Below, piece by piece: positions 54,501 to 59,679 of a DNA stretch of 64,000 bases. Location of the stretch: the NCBI GenBank assembly GCA_027924585.1, contig BSBM01000809.1, forward strand, positions 3,179,001 to 3,243,000. Direction: 5' to 3'. This stretch comes from Larix kaempferi (taxonomy: Eukaryota > Streptophyta > Pinopsida > Pinales > Pinaceae). Each line of letters starts with the position of its first letter. The first letter of the stretch is position 1. The notes under the pieces are model-generated. The model was not told the DNA's origin and searched no databases. It saw only the letters and a list, made by a program, of their open reading frames with translations. Made by a program: the position numbers and the translations under genes.

Positions 54501-57500
54501 TCCATAGGTAGAAAATGAGCTTTCAGTTTTAGCCAACAACATCTCAAGTGACTAGGGGGAGTTCGAGCCAATGCCAAACATCGGGACAACCGACCAGAAT
54601 GATTTAGGCCTACAATCCAACTCACCAAAGGCAAGTTCTGTCACCAACTCAGAGCCGAGACACTGAATAACAGGGATGCGGTCCAAACACAGAGGTAGAA
54701 AAATGGGGAAGTCCTCAGTATCAGAAAGTCAAATGAGACATGTCTGGGTTTAAAGTCAAACAGGAAGGTCATGTATGGATGGAGACAAGTGAATATGGAG
54801 CCTACACTAGCAGACAACTGGTGTCGGGGAAAGACCATGTCTATGTAAGGTGAAATACCAGTAAGTTTTGTTAAATGACCTAAAAGTGCAAGCAATTGTC
54901 CATTTTATGATTTACAGTTCATTTTAAATAGTTTGCCACATCAGGAATAATATACCAAGCACATGCTATGATCATGACTAAATCAACAAGATAATAATCC
55001 ACAGTCAGTGAGAACATATCCATAGATCATACAACATCATCATAATAATAATCATCATGCATCATCTGAAACACTGCTGAAATACATCTCTAGGCACTGA
55101 ACTGAAACTGTAATGGGATAAGTGGTCACATCAGTCATCAAATCTGAACTCTCAAGGCTCAGCCTTGACACAAGGTCATATACAAAATCTGAATAATGTA
55201 CTGCTCTGATCATGAGTGATCCAATATATATAGCCATGCTCTGGAAAAATGGAAGCTCTGGAATGTGCAGATATCTGCTGTACAAGAATAGTAGCCTGCT
55301 ACTATGGTGTGATAACAACTACATTTTAGCATAATTAAGGAATACCTTATTAAAAGGAAAAATCTCCTAGAAGATGACACATCGTGGGAGATAGAGAAGT
55401 TTCATCAGCAATACCCCTGGGCCCTCATTACCCTTGCTTTGAGGACAAAGCATCACAAAAAGGGGTGGGCAATGTTATATCCATAAATATAGAGACAAAT
55501 AAATAATAAATCATAATATATAATAACAAGTAAGAGAAAAAATAAATAAAAACAACATAAAACTAGTATAAGCATAAAGCCACAACCATTCAATGAAAAG
55601 GCACATTCAATTGTATGATCATCATCTATTTCATTCAATTTATCTTTTATTAATAACACATTATAAGTTATTTGGGTAATTGTCCCATTGACATCCTAAG
55701 CATTTGCACCATTTATCGCATGGTAGGTTACCTAAGTACACTGAATAAATGTTGCACTCTCTCACATACCTCATCATTACAGTACCCTAACATAGTTAAC
55801 CTGGTCTAACCATCTAACTAACCTTAACATTAATTATATTTGATGTCATGTTATTTTACTCATATTGTTAATTCATAAGATATTAAAAATGAAGCTCATT
55901 GCATATGGAGGCAAGGATACTAAACACGAATCATGTTTTGTCTTGCTATTCTATGTCCGTATCTGTGTGATTCTTCAATCATCTCTCTGCCCCACTACAC
56001 CCCCAATTTATCTTATAGTCCGCAACTCAGGAAATCCACTTCCCACTTTTCCATCTTTAGAAAACCAACCTCCAGCTTCCTCAACTCTGCTTATTCATTG
56101 CCTTTAAAGTATATTTCCATTCGCTATAAACTAAGGAGGAAAGAAATTAAATTAATATCCACATGTAGGCAAAAGCCACCAATAGCAGACATAAACGAAA
56201 AATAAAATACATGTATTAAAGGTTGTGCACAAAGATGAAAGATCTCAATTCCAAAGTAGGGAAACATAGAAACTGAAAACTGCATATAGCACGGTTTGCC
56301 CCACTTAAGAGGGTGCAGGCAGCGAGCAGTTTGACAGGTTGAGTCCGGTTTTCTTTGCTCAGCTGTATGAATGGCCTCAAGATGCTTGGAATATGGCATC
56401 ACCACTGACTTGGACGTTACCATCCCCAATGATGAAGTTGGTCTTTTGGCTAGATTTGCTGGCAAAAGATTGGCAATGAAAGGTCTCTTCTTTTGGAAGA
56501 TTTGTAAAATCAAAAGCAGCATCAGTGGTATTCCTGGCGTGATCTTAGCTGAGCCTAAAAGCTCAATGGTTCGAAGAAATTTGTTTTGGAGGGTCTTTGG
56601 CACTTGATCCCCTGCTGATTATCTTTTTAAAATACAGTGGCATGGTTAGAGTTTGCTCTGGCAGGACTGGAGATGGAAAAATGGACAACCCTTCTAAGTT
56701 TAATATTTTATGTGACCAAGGACTTGTATGCATGGTGAGGCATTCCACTCATATTGCTACTGGTTTGAACAAAAAGTGTGGATGAAGGACCTGTGCATTC
56801 ATTGTGGAGATGCCAATCCATCTGGATTCTGGAAATCTCACTCCTCTTTTAAACACTAGGTTTTGGGGTGGCTTCTAGTCCAGCAAGGGTTGGCTGTCAA
56901 ATATAGGCTTCATTAAATTGGAGTGACAGATGCTGTTTGTGTTTTGAGTGACAAGGATGAAACAGTGGATCATGTTTTTTGGAGATGCCAATCCATCTGG
57001 AAATCTCACTCCTCTTTTAAACACTAGGTTTGGGGGTGGCTTCTACACCAGCAAGGGTTGGCTGTCAAATATAGGCTTCATTAAATTGGAGTGACAGATG
57101 CTGTTTGTGTTTTGAGTGGCAAGGATGAAACAGTGGATCATGTTTTTGGGAGATGTCGAGTGCCCAAGCTGTTTTAGTCTTAGTTCCAGGCTGAGTATCA
57201 CTTATTTACTACCCCACTGTCATGGAAAGGTCCCCTTCTGGAAGACACTTTGATGATTCGGGATAGTTGAAGATCCTTTTGGCACTTAGTATGTTTGCTC
57301 ATTATTGGCTTTCTTAGGAAGCATTGATCTAAAGTTACCTTTCAGGTGTATCCTTCCTCATTGGGGCTCGGACAGTTGAGGATTTTTAAGCAGGAATTGC
57401 CCGTGCTTGTGAAGGTCAAATTAAGTTTTCTTCACTGTGATGTTTGTCTCTTTCACTTGTTGCAAAGTCGCATATGTGTGCCTTTTTTATTTTTTTAAAT

Positions 57501-58056
57501 GCAGGATTTTCCCAGTACCCCTGTTGTTTCTGTGATGCAACTCTCTGACCTACGATGTACTTATTTGTCTCTTGACATAATATAAGCAGCATTTGAAAAA
57601 CATAAAAGAAAAAGAAAGTAAAAAGAAAAATCAGATATACAGCCGATGTCTCAAAAAAGGTGCCACAGCAACCACCAGAGACATGATCTACCCCCTAAAA
57701 AACAGGGGCAGATGCAAGTTTCCAAATAAAAACCTAAGAAATGTCAACCATCCTGTATGTATATGACACTGTCATCTGGCAAGAAATTCAAATGATCCTT
57801 AGCAGGTTACCACCTTTATCCAATTGAAATATGTCAGTAAGCTTCAGTAAAATATCTATATTAATACCTATCTAAAAGGAACAAATGATTGACGCTGATG
57901 CACCATATTTTTTCACAGAAAAAGGCTTGTTTCAAGAAACAGGATGCCTGACTATAAATTAAAATACCTCTTATCATGCCAAAAGGAATTTGTATCCAAC
58001 TCTGGCAAAACAAGAGTAGCATTCATTATTCTTGCAGCAAGCACAGCATTACATAT
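10417..58056 (-). CDS. O-fucosyltransferase family protein (GT106-like), 5'-partial, five exons seen
   Basis: Plant O-FucT family proteins are Golgi type II membrane glycosyltransferases, several of them tied to cell-wall polysaccharide synthesis or cell adhesion. Exons at 58056-57968, 29867-29744, 29635-29352, 21132-21003 and 11073-10417 join in one frame (1,284 nt, 427 aa plus stop) with GT-AG junctions whose split codons give the expected residues (AG|T Ser, GG|G Gly). Hallmarks in order: [43 protein letters not shown] (HxRxxxE sugar-nucleotide block), [41 protein letters not shown], and a C-terminal [13 protein letters not shown] block. The N-terminal anchor and the GGLNQMR-type block are missing and should lie beyond position 64000. 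The family normally has about 500-570 residues. I see no frameshift or stop inside the exons, so the gene looks functional. The subclade resembles the Arabidopsis At1g14970/At2g01480 group from memory; that is an inference. The true substrate is unknown. Confidence 0.9.
12429..13320 (+). pseudogene. L1-type LINE reverse transcriptase remnant
   Basis: Plus-strand reading gives [20 protein letters not shown], a [11 protein letters not shown] segment, then in another frame [19 protein letters not shown] (the FDKAYDRIEWDF block of plant LINE RTs), and further on [16 protein letters not shown], matching the palm segment after the catalytic DD. In-frame stops and frame changes show it is inactive. 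An upstream open stretch at 12004-12300 may be part of the same ORF2 but has no motif I recognise. It is antisense to the host gene. Confidence 0.8.
13340..13490 (+). repeat. Dispersed repeat, also at 49430-49570
   Basis: Shares ATTTATGGATGCACAC, CCTGGCACTACCCTCATG and GTGTGTGGTGTTTT-type segments, in the same order, with 49430-49570. Both lie in non-coding intron sequence. Probably part of an unidentified LTR element. Confidence 0.6.
13836..13945. repeat. 55-bp tandem duplication, 2 copies
   Basis: The segment GGGATTTCACCTAGGAG...TCCATGTGAAGG occurs at 13836 and again at 13891 with very few differences. Confidence 0.85.
14630..15780. repeat. TCGA-rich block of unknown origin
   Basis: Markedly richer in GC and CpG than its surroundings, with ATCGAC, GTCGAC or GTCGAA words repeated many times between 14740 and 15060. 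Several overlapping ORFs on both strands result from the base composition and none resembles a known protein. Its right part (15540-15680) reads like the R/U5 end of an LTR, so it may be an LTR, but I found no ends. Confidence 0.35.
15781..16432. other. Unassigned intron sequence
   Basis: No coding motif, element end or repeat array recognised. The same kind of sequence resumes after the TIR element at 17479, so the element split it. Confidence 0.3.
16443..17468. mobile_element. TIR transposon (MULE-like), 1,026 bp, 10-bp TSD
   Basis: Flanked by perfect direct repeats GATGCCGAGC at 16433-16442 and 17469-17478. The termini match as inverted repeats: left TAAGTTGCAGGAAAC, right (reverse complement) TAAGTTGCATGAAAC. 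Dense GGAAAC/GTTTCC words in both orientations fill the first about 190 bp and the last about 90 bp, including GGAAACACGTTTCC. A 10-bp TSD points to a Mutator-like element. In the middle, an AG followed by codons for EDYEDEDDY and a stop looks like an acidic protein end, possibly a transposase remnant. An (AT)n run lies at about 17354-17374. Confidence 0.75.
17479..18650. other. Unassigned intron sequence
   Basis: No recognisable gene. Contains the 80-bp perfect tandem duplication at 18217-18376. Otherwise nothing seen. Confidence 0.3.
18217..18376. repeat. 80-bp perfect tandem duplication
   Basis: The unit starting TCAACATTGTTGATTATGCC and ending TTGTTTTGTGG occurs twice head to tail (18217-18296 and 18297-18376) with no difference that I can see, so it is recent compared with the decayed surroundings. 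Confidence 0.95.
18650..19870. repeat. Possible TIR element with GGATTC/GAATCC words
   Basis: The left part (18660-18800) repeats GGAATC, GGATCC, GGATTC and GAATTCGG words. The right part (19840-19865) has GATTCTTTAGCCGATTCCGA. An AT-rich palindromic stretch (about 19725-19780) and a GGGTTAGGGTT pair lie between. I found no matching TIR or TSD, so the limits are approximate. Confidence 0.3.
21003..21132 (-). CDS. O-FucT exon linking HLRFE to the C-terminal domain
   Basis: 130 nt. Acceptor TTCTTCAG and donor GTACATC. It encodes [20 protein letters not shown], then [16 protein letters not shown] and CPLTPEE, and joins in phase 0 to [12 protein letters not shown] in the next exon. The CPLTPEE block is diagnostic of plant O-FucT proteins. 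Too short for a simple ORF search; found by following the family order. Confidence 0.92.
22058..22562 (-). pseudogene. hAT transposase C-terminal (dimerisation) fragment, copy 1
   Basis: Minus-strand reading gives [20 protein letters not shown] and [11 protein letters not shown] (the WW...YG...P.L..LA..VLS pattern), then in a shifted frame [20 protein letters not shown] (the ERNWS...IH.KKRNRL pattern), then an acidic C-terminus at 22261-22058. A frameshift and an in-frame stop break it. Confidence 0.85.
22531..23769 (-). mobile_element. Insert between the two hAT copies, LTR-like, with GCACAGAAATCGAGG array
   Basis: No coding motif. On the minus strand it runs from AT-rich sequence with AAGTGACTTCATTAA-type words into an array of GCACAGAAATCGAGG-like motifs (23200-22860) and ends near TTTTCACATCCC. 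The same two-part layout is seen at 58386-59280 on the plus strand, so both are probably copies of one LTR family. Ends and TSD not resolved. Confidence 0.45.
22860..23240 (-). repeat. Degenerate array of GCACAGAAATCGAGG motifs
   Basis: At least eight spaced copies of the plus-strand word CCTCGA(A/T)(A/T)TCTGTGC, at intervals of roughly 30-70 bp and interleaved with a palindrome TCCGTACAGTACGGA (23124-23138; half-decayed at 22968-22980). Confidence 0.75.
23770..24403 (-). pseudogene. hAT transposase fragment, copy 2
   Basis: 23770-24009 duplicates 22291-22530 (offset 1,479 bp) and encodes the same WW...LHKL...[11 protein letters not shown] block in broken frames. Upstream on the minus strand (24403-24104) an open stretch with [20 protein letters not shown] continues the transposase body. 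Copy 2 keeps the upstream part and copy 1 keeps the true C-terminus. Confidence 0.7.
24928..26117. other. Unassigned intron sequence
   Basis: A C/T-rich stretch at about 24980-25080 gives spurious Pro/Leu-rich ORFs. The rest is AT-rich with nothing recognisable. Probably old intron sequence. Confidence 0.35.
26124..27012. mobile_element. TTCG-rich TIR element, 889 bp
   Basis: Termini GCTAAGTGACC (left) and GGTGACTTAGC (right) are inverted repeats with one mismatch. Both are followed inwards by TTCGAATTCG-type or ATTCGACGA-type subterminal words in many copies. Flanks share TTACAT immediately outside each end (26118-26123, 27013-27018), shorter than the 8-10 bp expected for hAT or MULE. The middle (26460-26790) is a GC-richer piece with GGATCGGGATC words that may be a separate insertion. 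Confidence 0.55.
27395..27960 (-). mobile_element. Fragment related to the giant LTR (E-type)
   Basis: The reverse complement matches about 40850-41350 in order: TTTTGTACCATAG, GTGAGCCGCCAGTT, TGTTCAGAAGTTCAGAAG, TGTTCATACCCC, ACTAGGTCCCCTAGGA. Both ends are lost. This places the family in a second intron of the same gene, in the opposite orientation to copy E. Confidence 0.65.
28000..29300. other. Unassigned intron sequence next to the exon pair
   Basis: From about 28540 to 29150 the plus strand has scattered readable stretches that resemble a decayed coding sequence, but I cannot assign a family. Nothing else seen. Confidence 0.3.
29352..29635 (-). CDS. O-FucT exon with the HLRFE motif
   Basis: 284 nt. 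Acceptor CTGCAG and donor GTAATG. It encodes [15 protein letters not shown], an Arg/Asn-rich middle ([15 protein letters not shown]) and [19 protein letters not shown]. The HxRxxxE arrangement is the family's GDP-sugar-binding block. The exon ends two bases into the Gly codon that the next exon completes, giving GCLDIF. Confidence 0.92.
29636..29743 (-). other. 108-bp intron of the O-FucT gene
   Basis: GTGTGC donor, CTGCAG acceptor. It is the only intron in the window of ordinary plant size, which sharpens the contrast with the 8-28-kb neighbours. Confidence 0.9.
29744..29867 (-). CDS. O-FucT exon
   Basis: 124 nt. Acceptor TCTGCAG and donor GTGTGC on the minus strand. It begins with the third base of the split Ser codon and continues [20 protein letters not shown], a lysine-rich [12 protein letters not shown] stretch, and ends in phase 0. 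A second AG (TTTGCAG) lies 11 nt inside; using it would shift the frame and lose the conserved GFAGIYDV start, so the outer AG is preferred. Confidence 0.87.
30532..30657 (+). pseudogene. Ty3/gypsy reverse transcriptase, part 1
   Basis: Encodes [20 protein letters not shown] and [10 protein letters not shown], the start of the Ty3/gypsy RT finger and palm. It is cut at 30657 by the solo LTR and resumes at 31223. Confidence 0.9.
30658..31217 (+). mobile_element. Solo Copia-type LTR, 560 bp, 5-bp TSD CGAGA
   Basis: Starts TGTTGGAATTAG and ends AAAATCTAACA, with CGAGA at 30653-30657 and 31218-31222. Removing LTR plus one TSD restores the interrupted Ty3/gypsy RT. It has a TATA box (30893-30900) and the CCCTATTGGGTTTCCCAGGA segment typical of plant Copia LTR ends. 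It is related to the LTR at 3269-3847 on the other strand. The open stretch 30909-31184 is LTR sequence, not a gene. Confidence 0.95.
31223..32720 (+). pseudogene. Ty3/gypsy pol remnant: RT, RNase H, integrase start
   Basis: Continues as [60 protein letters not shown] and [14 protein letters not shown]. The longest open part (32167-32514) is RNase [31 protein letters not shown]. Then [17 protein letters not shown] with GFFKTYY, the integrase zinc-finger start, near 32520-32640. Stops and frame changes are frequent. An internal duplication is present (31485-31976). No LTR of this element was identified. Confidence 0.88.
31485..31976 (+). repeat. Direct duplication inside the Ty3/gypsy RT
   Basis: About 205 bp from CAAAATGCTCATTTAG to TTATGCTCATGTGACCA occurs at 31491 and again at 31772 (offset 281 bp) with only a few mismatches. 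The copies flank about 70 bp of RT sequence ending in GAAGCATTG. Confidence 0.88.
32720..34640 (-). mobile_element. LTR-like non-coding sequence on the minus strand
   Basis: Contains repeated TTTTTAGGG words and, read on the minus strand, an LTR-type promoter GTATAAATATACC followed by CCTCTCC and CATTGTAAAG (34275-34243). Giant LTR A has inserted at 34645, and the same sequence resumes at 39191. No ORF of interest. Confidence 0.45.
34646..39185 (+). mobile_element. Giant solo LTR, copy A, 4,540 bp, TSD AGTCC
   Basis: Begins TGTTATCACATA and ends GGTGATAACA: the 8-bp ends TGTTATCA and TGATAACA are exact inverted repeats. AGTCC stands directly on both sides (34641-34645, 39186-39190). TG...CA ends with a 5-bp TSD are the mark of LTR integration. 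No PBS, polypurine tract or pol follows inside the TSDs, so it is a solo LTR. Promoter at 37235-37266. Family order from the left: CTCGGCTCTGAGTTG (about 35320), CATTTGTGAG (about 35840), GGTGGTCCAGCCACTTG (about 36625), the TATA box, GGGTCTCCCCC (about 39008). No protein is encoded. Lineage unknown; such LTR size is known from Ogre/Tat-type Ty3/gypsy elements and LARDs. Confidence 0.93.
37235..37266 (+). promoter_or_regulatory. LTR A promoter: TATA, palindrome, CATTGTAAAG
   Basis: CTATTTAAAG, then GAGAGCCTCTC (near-palindrome), then CATTGTAAAG. Transcription would be expected to start at about the CATTG, 25-30 bp after the TATA box. Confidence 0.6.
39191..39686. other. Target sequence between giant LTRs A and E
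   Basis: Continuation of the sequence interrupted by LTR A. No gene. It contains the compound microsatellite at 39541-39625. Confidence 0.4.
39541..39625. repeat. Compound microsatellite (CT)n(CA)n(TACA)n(TGTA)n
   Basis: A CT run of about 30 bp, a CA run of about 20 bp, then TACA and TGTA/TATG units that form a short palindrome around ACATACATGTATGT. Confidence 0.97.
39687..42700 (+). mobile_element. Giant LTR, copy E (3' end not resolved)
   Basis: Begins TGTTATCACATCC like copies A and C. It has the GTGCCTCGGCTC segment (about 40424) and a promoter at 42322-42350 (GTTATAAAAG, AGAGG...CCTCTC), which is 2.63 kb from the start as against 2.59 kb in A. Its 3' part should reach about 44 kb, but beyond 42.7 kb I no longer see family sequence and find no TGATAACA, so it is truncated, diverged or interrupted. 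Confidence 0.75.
42322..42350 (+). promoter_or_regulatory. LTR E promoter: TATAAAAG and AGAGG/CCTCTC palindrome
   Basis: TTATAAAAGAGAGG, then TATTCCTCCTCTCTTA. Same position within the LTR as in copy A (about 2.6 kb from the start). Confidence 0.55.
42701..46109. mobile_element. Non-coding retroelement-like sequence
   Basis: Holds a degenerate GGCTGCC minisatellite (42898-43790), two copies of a segment with GTCTCTTGAAC and CTCTGTCGGAG (about 44912 and 45010), a TGGCGCCGG word at 45276, and near 45816 a CCCCCTTGGC...GGTGACA block shared with 8432. No pol motif. Probably LTR or leader sequence. Confidence 0.4.
43440..43790. repeat. Degenerate minisatellite, TTGGCTGCC unit
   Basis: The words GGCTGCC or AGCTGCC recur about every 40-60 bp, followed by AGAGGACTGT or similar. 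About six copies, with related words at 42900-42930. Confidence 0.65.
46110..48646 (+). mobile_element. Giant LTR, copy B (5'-truncated)
   Basis: Starts to resemble copy A at CATTTGTGAGGCACCGCC (46118), has the promoter at 47285-47314 and the GGGTCTCCCCC / CATCCCGGATGGGATA end block, and ends GTGTGATAACA at 48646. The first about 1.2 kb of the LTR and further internal parts are missing. The next bases (AGTAT) cannot be tested as a TSD because the left end is lost. Confidence 0.75.
47285..47314 (+). promoter_or_regulatory. LTR B promoter: TATA-like, GAGAGGAGCTCTC, CATTTGTA
   Basis: CTACTTAAGAGAGGAGCTCT followed by CTCATTTGTA. The palindrome AGAGGAGCTCTCT is nearly perfect. Confidence 0.55.
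48647..50784. other. Non-coding sequence between LTR B and the gypsy integrase
   Basis: Contains the second copy of the repeat at 13340 (49430-49570), and near 50680 a purine-rich run in CTTGAAGGGGGGCGCG that could be a polypurine tract. No gene recognised. Confidence 0.35.
50785..50845 (+). pseudogene. Ty3/gypsy integrase C-terminus, part 1
   Basis: Plus-strand reading [18 protein letters not shown] matches the segment before the chromodomain-like end of Ty3/gypsy integrases. It breaks off at the TSD of giant LTR C and resumes at 55323. Confidence 0.75.
50846..55317 (-). mobile_element. Giant solo LTR, copy C, 4,472 bp, TSD ACTAC
   Basis: On the plus strand it begins TGTTATCACACAAC and ends GGTGTGATAACA, with ACTAC on both sides (50841-50845, 55318-55322). 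Family segments run in reverse order to copy A, so it lies on the minus strand: promoter at 52798-52769, CAAGTGGCTGGACCACC at about 53430, CTCAGAGCCGAGACAC at about 54648. The interrupted integrase reads on in frame across the site, confirming the boundaries. No coding sequence. Closest relative in the window is copy D, on the opposite strand. Confidence 0.95.
52769..52798 (-). promoter_or_regulatory. LTR C promoter: TATA, GGAGGAGACCCCCC, CATTGTAAAG
   Basis: The minus strand reads CTATATAAGGAGGAGACC, then a C-run and CATTGTAAAGC: the same layout as in LTR A with a different palindrome sequence. Confidence 0.6.
55323..55472 (+). pseudogene. Ty3/gypsy integrase C-terminus, part 2, and polypurine tract
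   Basis: Reads [20 protein letters not shown] and IEKFHQQYP, then in another frame [13 protein letters not shown]: the usual end of Ty3/gypsy pol. The purine-rich AAAAAGGGGTGGGCAA directly before TGTTATAT is a good polypurine tract. Confidence 0.82.
55473..55900 (+). mobile_element. Start of a Ty3/gypsy 3' LTR
   Basis: Begins TGTTATATCCATAAATA straight after the polypurine tract. The sequence resembles the AT-rich start of the LTR at 61910-62226 (minus strand). The right end was not found; the limit given is approximate. Confidence 0.55.
56371..57632 (+). pseudogene. LINE 3' region with zinc-finger (zf-RVT) remnant and A-rich tail
   Basis: [20 protein letters not shown] followed by WRC has the ETVDH...C pattern of the C-terminal zinc finger of plant L1 ORF2 proteins. 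It occurs twice because of a local duplication. An open stretch at 56371-56607 may be an earlier part of ORF2. The copy ends near an A-rich tail at 57594-57632, as expected for a LINE insertion on the plus strand. Dead by many stops. Confidence 0.65.
56803..57155. repeat. About 170-bp tandem duplication in the LINE
   Basis: GGAGATGCCAATCCATCTGG starts both copies, followed by the same sequence to GGATCATGTTTTT. The first copy has 7 extra bases (ATTCTGG) near its start. Confidence 0.88.
57968..58056 (-). CDS. O-FucT exon (most upstream one in the window)
   Basis: 89 nt, preceded on the minus strand by TTTGCAG (acceptor) and followed by GTATTT (donor). It encodes 29 residues, ICNAV..., through [11 protein letters not shown] to SFWHDK, then the first two bases (AG) of a Ser codon completed by T in the next exon. 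This is the strand-helix segment just after the GGLNQMR block of the family. The preceding exon was not found between 58057 and 64000. Confidence 0.85.
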
Positions 58057-58385
58057 CTGCAAAGACCAGACAAGAGATTTAAATTAACTTCCTAACTGGC
58101 AATCAAGCATCATGCTAATTTCAAATCATATTTTTGAGACAGGAAAGATCTTTTACATATTTTGCTGGTCCAATTATTTTTAAATCTTTTTTGAAAAGCC
58201 AAAGGCTGCCAGAAGTCACCCATCTCTATGATAACGTGAATCTAGAAGAATAACCAGACTTTTTTTCTAACCAAACAAGCAACATTTATTTGCAACATGT
58301 CATGAATTCAGCTGAGCACGGCCTTCAAAATATAAGCTTCTAGATGAGACATCAAGCAACATTTCAGGAAATTAGTGTAAGGGAT

Positions 58386-59470
58386 GTTAGCATTTGATAG
58401 CTCGGTGGCACTCCTGCATCTGGTGCCTAGGTGCAGGGGTCAATAACGTGGAGTCTCATTAATATTCTTAAAGTGACTTTATTAATGAGTATTTATTAAA
58501 GTACCTTTTTGATGTGACTTTATGATTTAAAAGTGAGTTGCACTTTATTATGTTTCTAAAGTGACGTTAAGTCATAAAGTGTACTTTTTAAATATTTAGG
58601 GTAATGTGACTTTATGATTTAAAAGTGAGTTGCACTTTATTATGTTTCTAAAGTGATGTTAAGTCATAAAGTGTACTTTTTAAATATTTAGGGTAATGTG
58701 GCTTTTCAAAAAGAAATTTTTTATAGAGTTCACTTAGGAGGCTTAAGTGAGTGAGAGATTAGATCCTAGCCATAGATCTCTTGGCCAAGATCTAATCTCG
58801 TCCATTGAAGTTGAAAAGTCATGAGAGTAACCCTAATAGGGTAAATAAAAGATGAAAGAGACTTTATTTTGAAAACATCTGAAGGAGAGGAGCAGCACGC
58901 ATCTCTAGAGCAGAGAAAGAAAGGCACGAACTCCAAGAGAGCTGGAGTTGGCTCGAATCCCAAGAGGGCTGGATGAGAAGAGCACGATTTTCTAGAAAAG
59001 TATGAGCAGCAGAATACTGAAGATGGACAGCAGCTGAAGTGGGCACTTTTCCCTAGGTAAGGGCGCAGTTCCCAAGACATTTTTCTTCAGCATTTAAGAG
59101 AGCCGTACAGCACAGACTGAGGACGGCTGTACTGCTGAGTTGGTGTGCACAGGAAACAAGGCAGAGTGGGCACAGTTTTTGAGGCAACCAACAGCATCAA
59201 CTTCTGAAGAGTTCCGTACAGTACTGAAGGGGAGATCTATTGCTGGTTCGTTGCACAGAAATCGAGGTAAACAGAAAAGCAAGTGACTGTCCTGGGCTGC
59301 ACTATTTGCACGTTTTTTTTTCCAGGCTGTATATTGCACTGTTTTGAGAAAAATTTGCTTAGATTTCTGGATCTTATTGTACTGTACTGAAGTGTAATGC
59401 TGATGTAATGCTCTGATATTTTGCTGCTAGCTAATATATTTTTCTAGAACTGGTTTTCCCCAGGGGTTGG
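58386..59470 (+). mobile_element. LTR-like repeat related to the insert at 22531-23769
   Basis: Starts around TGTTAGCATTTGATAG, has an AAGTGACTTTATTAA-rich part with a 92-bp duplication, then GCACAGAAATCGAGG (about 59254) and a CCGTACAGTACTGA palindrome half (59212-59227). The order matches the minus strand of 23769-22531. Ends not proven. Confidence 0.45.
58514..58697. repeat. 92-bp tandem duplication, 2 copies
   Basis: GTGACTTTATGATTTAAAAG starts at 58514 and 58606. Each copy runs to TTTAGGGTAAT, and I see about one difference between them. Confidence 0.93.
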
Positions 59471-59679
59471 GGGGTTTTTCCAGGGTTATGGTTGACCAAA
59501 AATCCTGTGTTTATATGCTTCATACTGCATGCTGGTACATTATTTCTGTGCATGAACTTTTATGACAGTCTGCTGGTTATTAAGTTTTTCTGCTGCTAAA
59601 TGTACTTTGCAGACAGTATATTAGCCTACAGTCAAGTTAATTTAATGTTTGATAAATGTGCATGATGTTGGACACACCG

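Larger units (their letters stand above)
29868..57967 (-). other. 28.1-kb intron of the O-FucT gene
   Basis: Donor GTATTT at 57967 and acceptor TCTGCAG ending at 29868. It holds a Ty3/gypsy pol remnant, a solo Copia-type LTR, several 4.5-kb-class LTRs, a second Ty3/gypsy 3' end and a LINE 3' end. All are decayed or solo forms, consistent with a long-lived intron that keeps collecting insertions. Confidence 0.83.
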
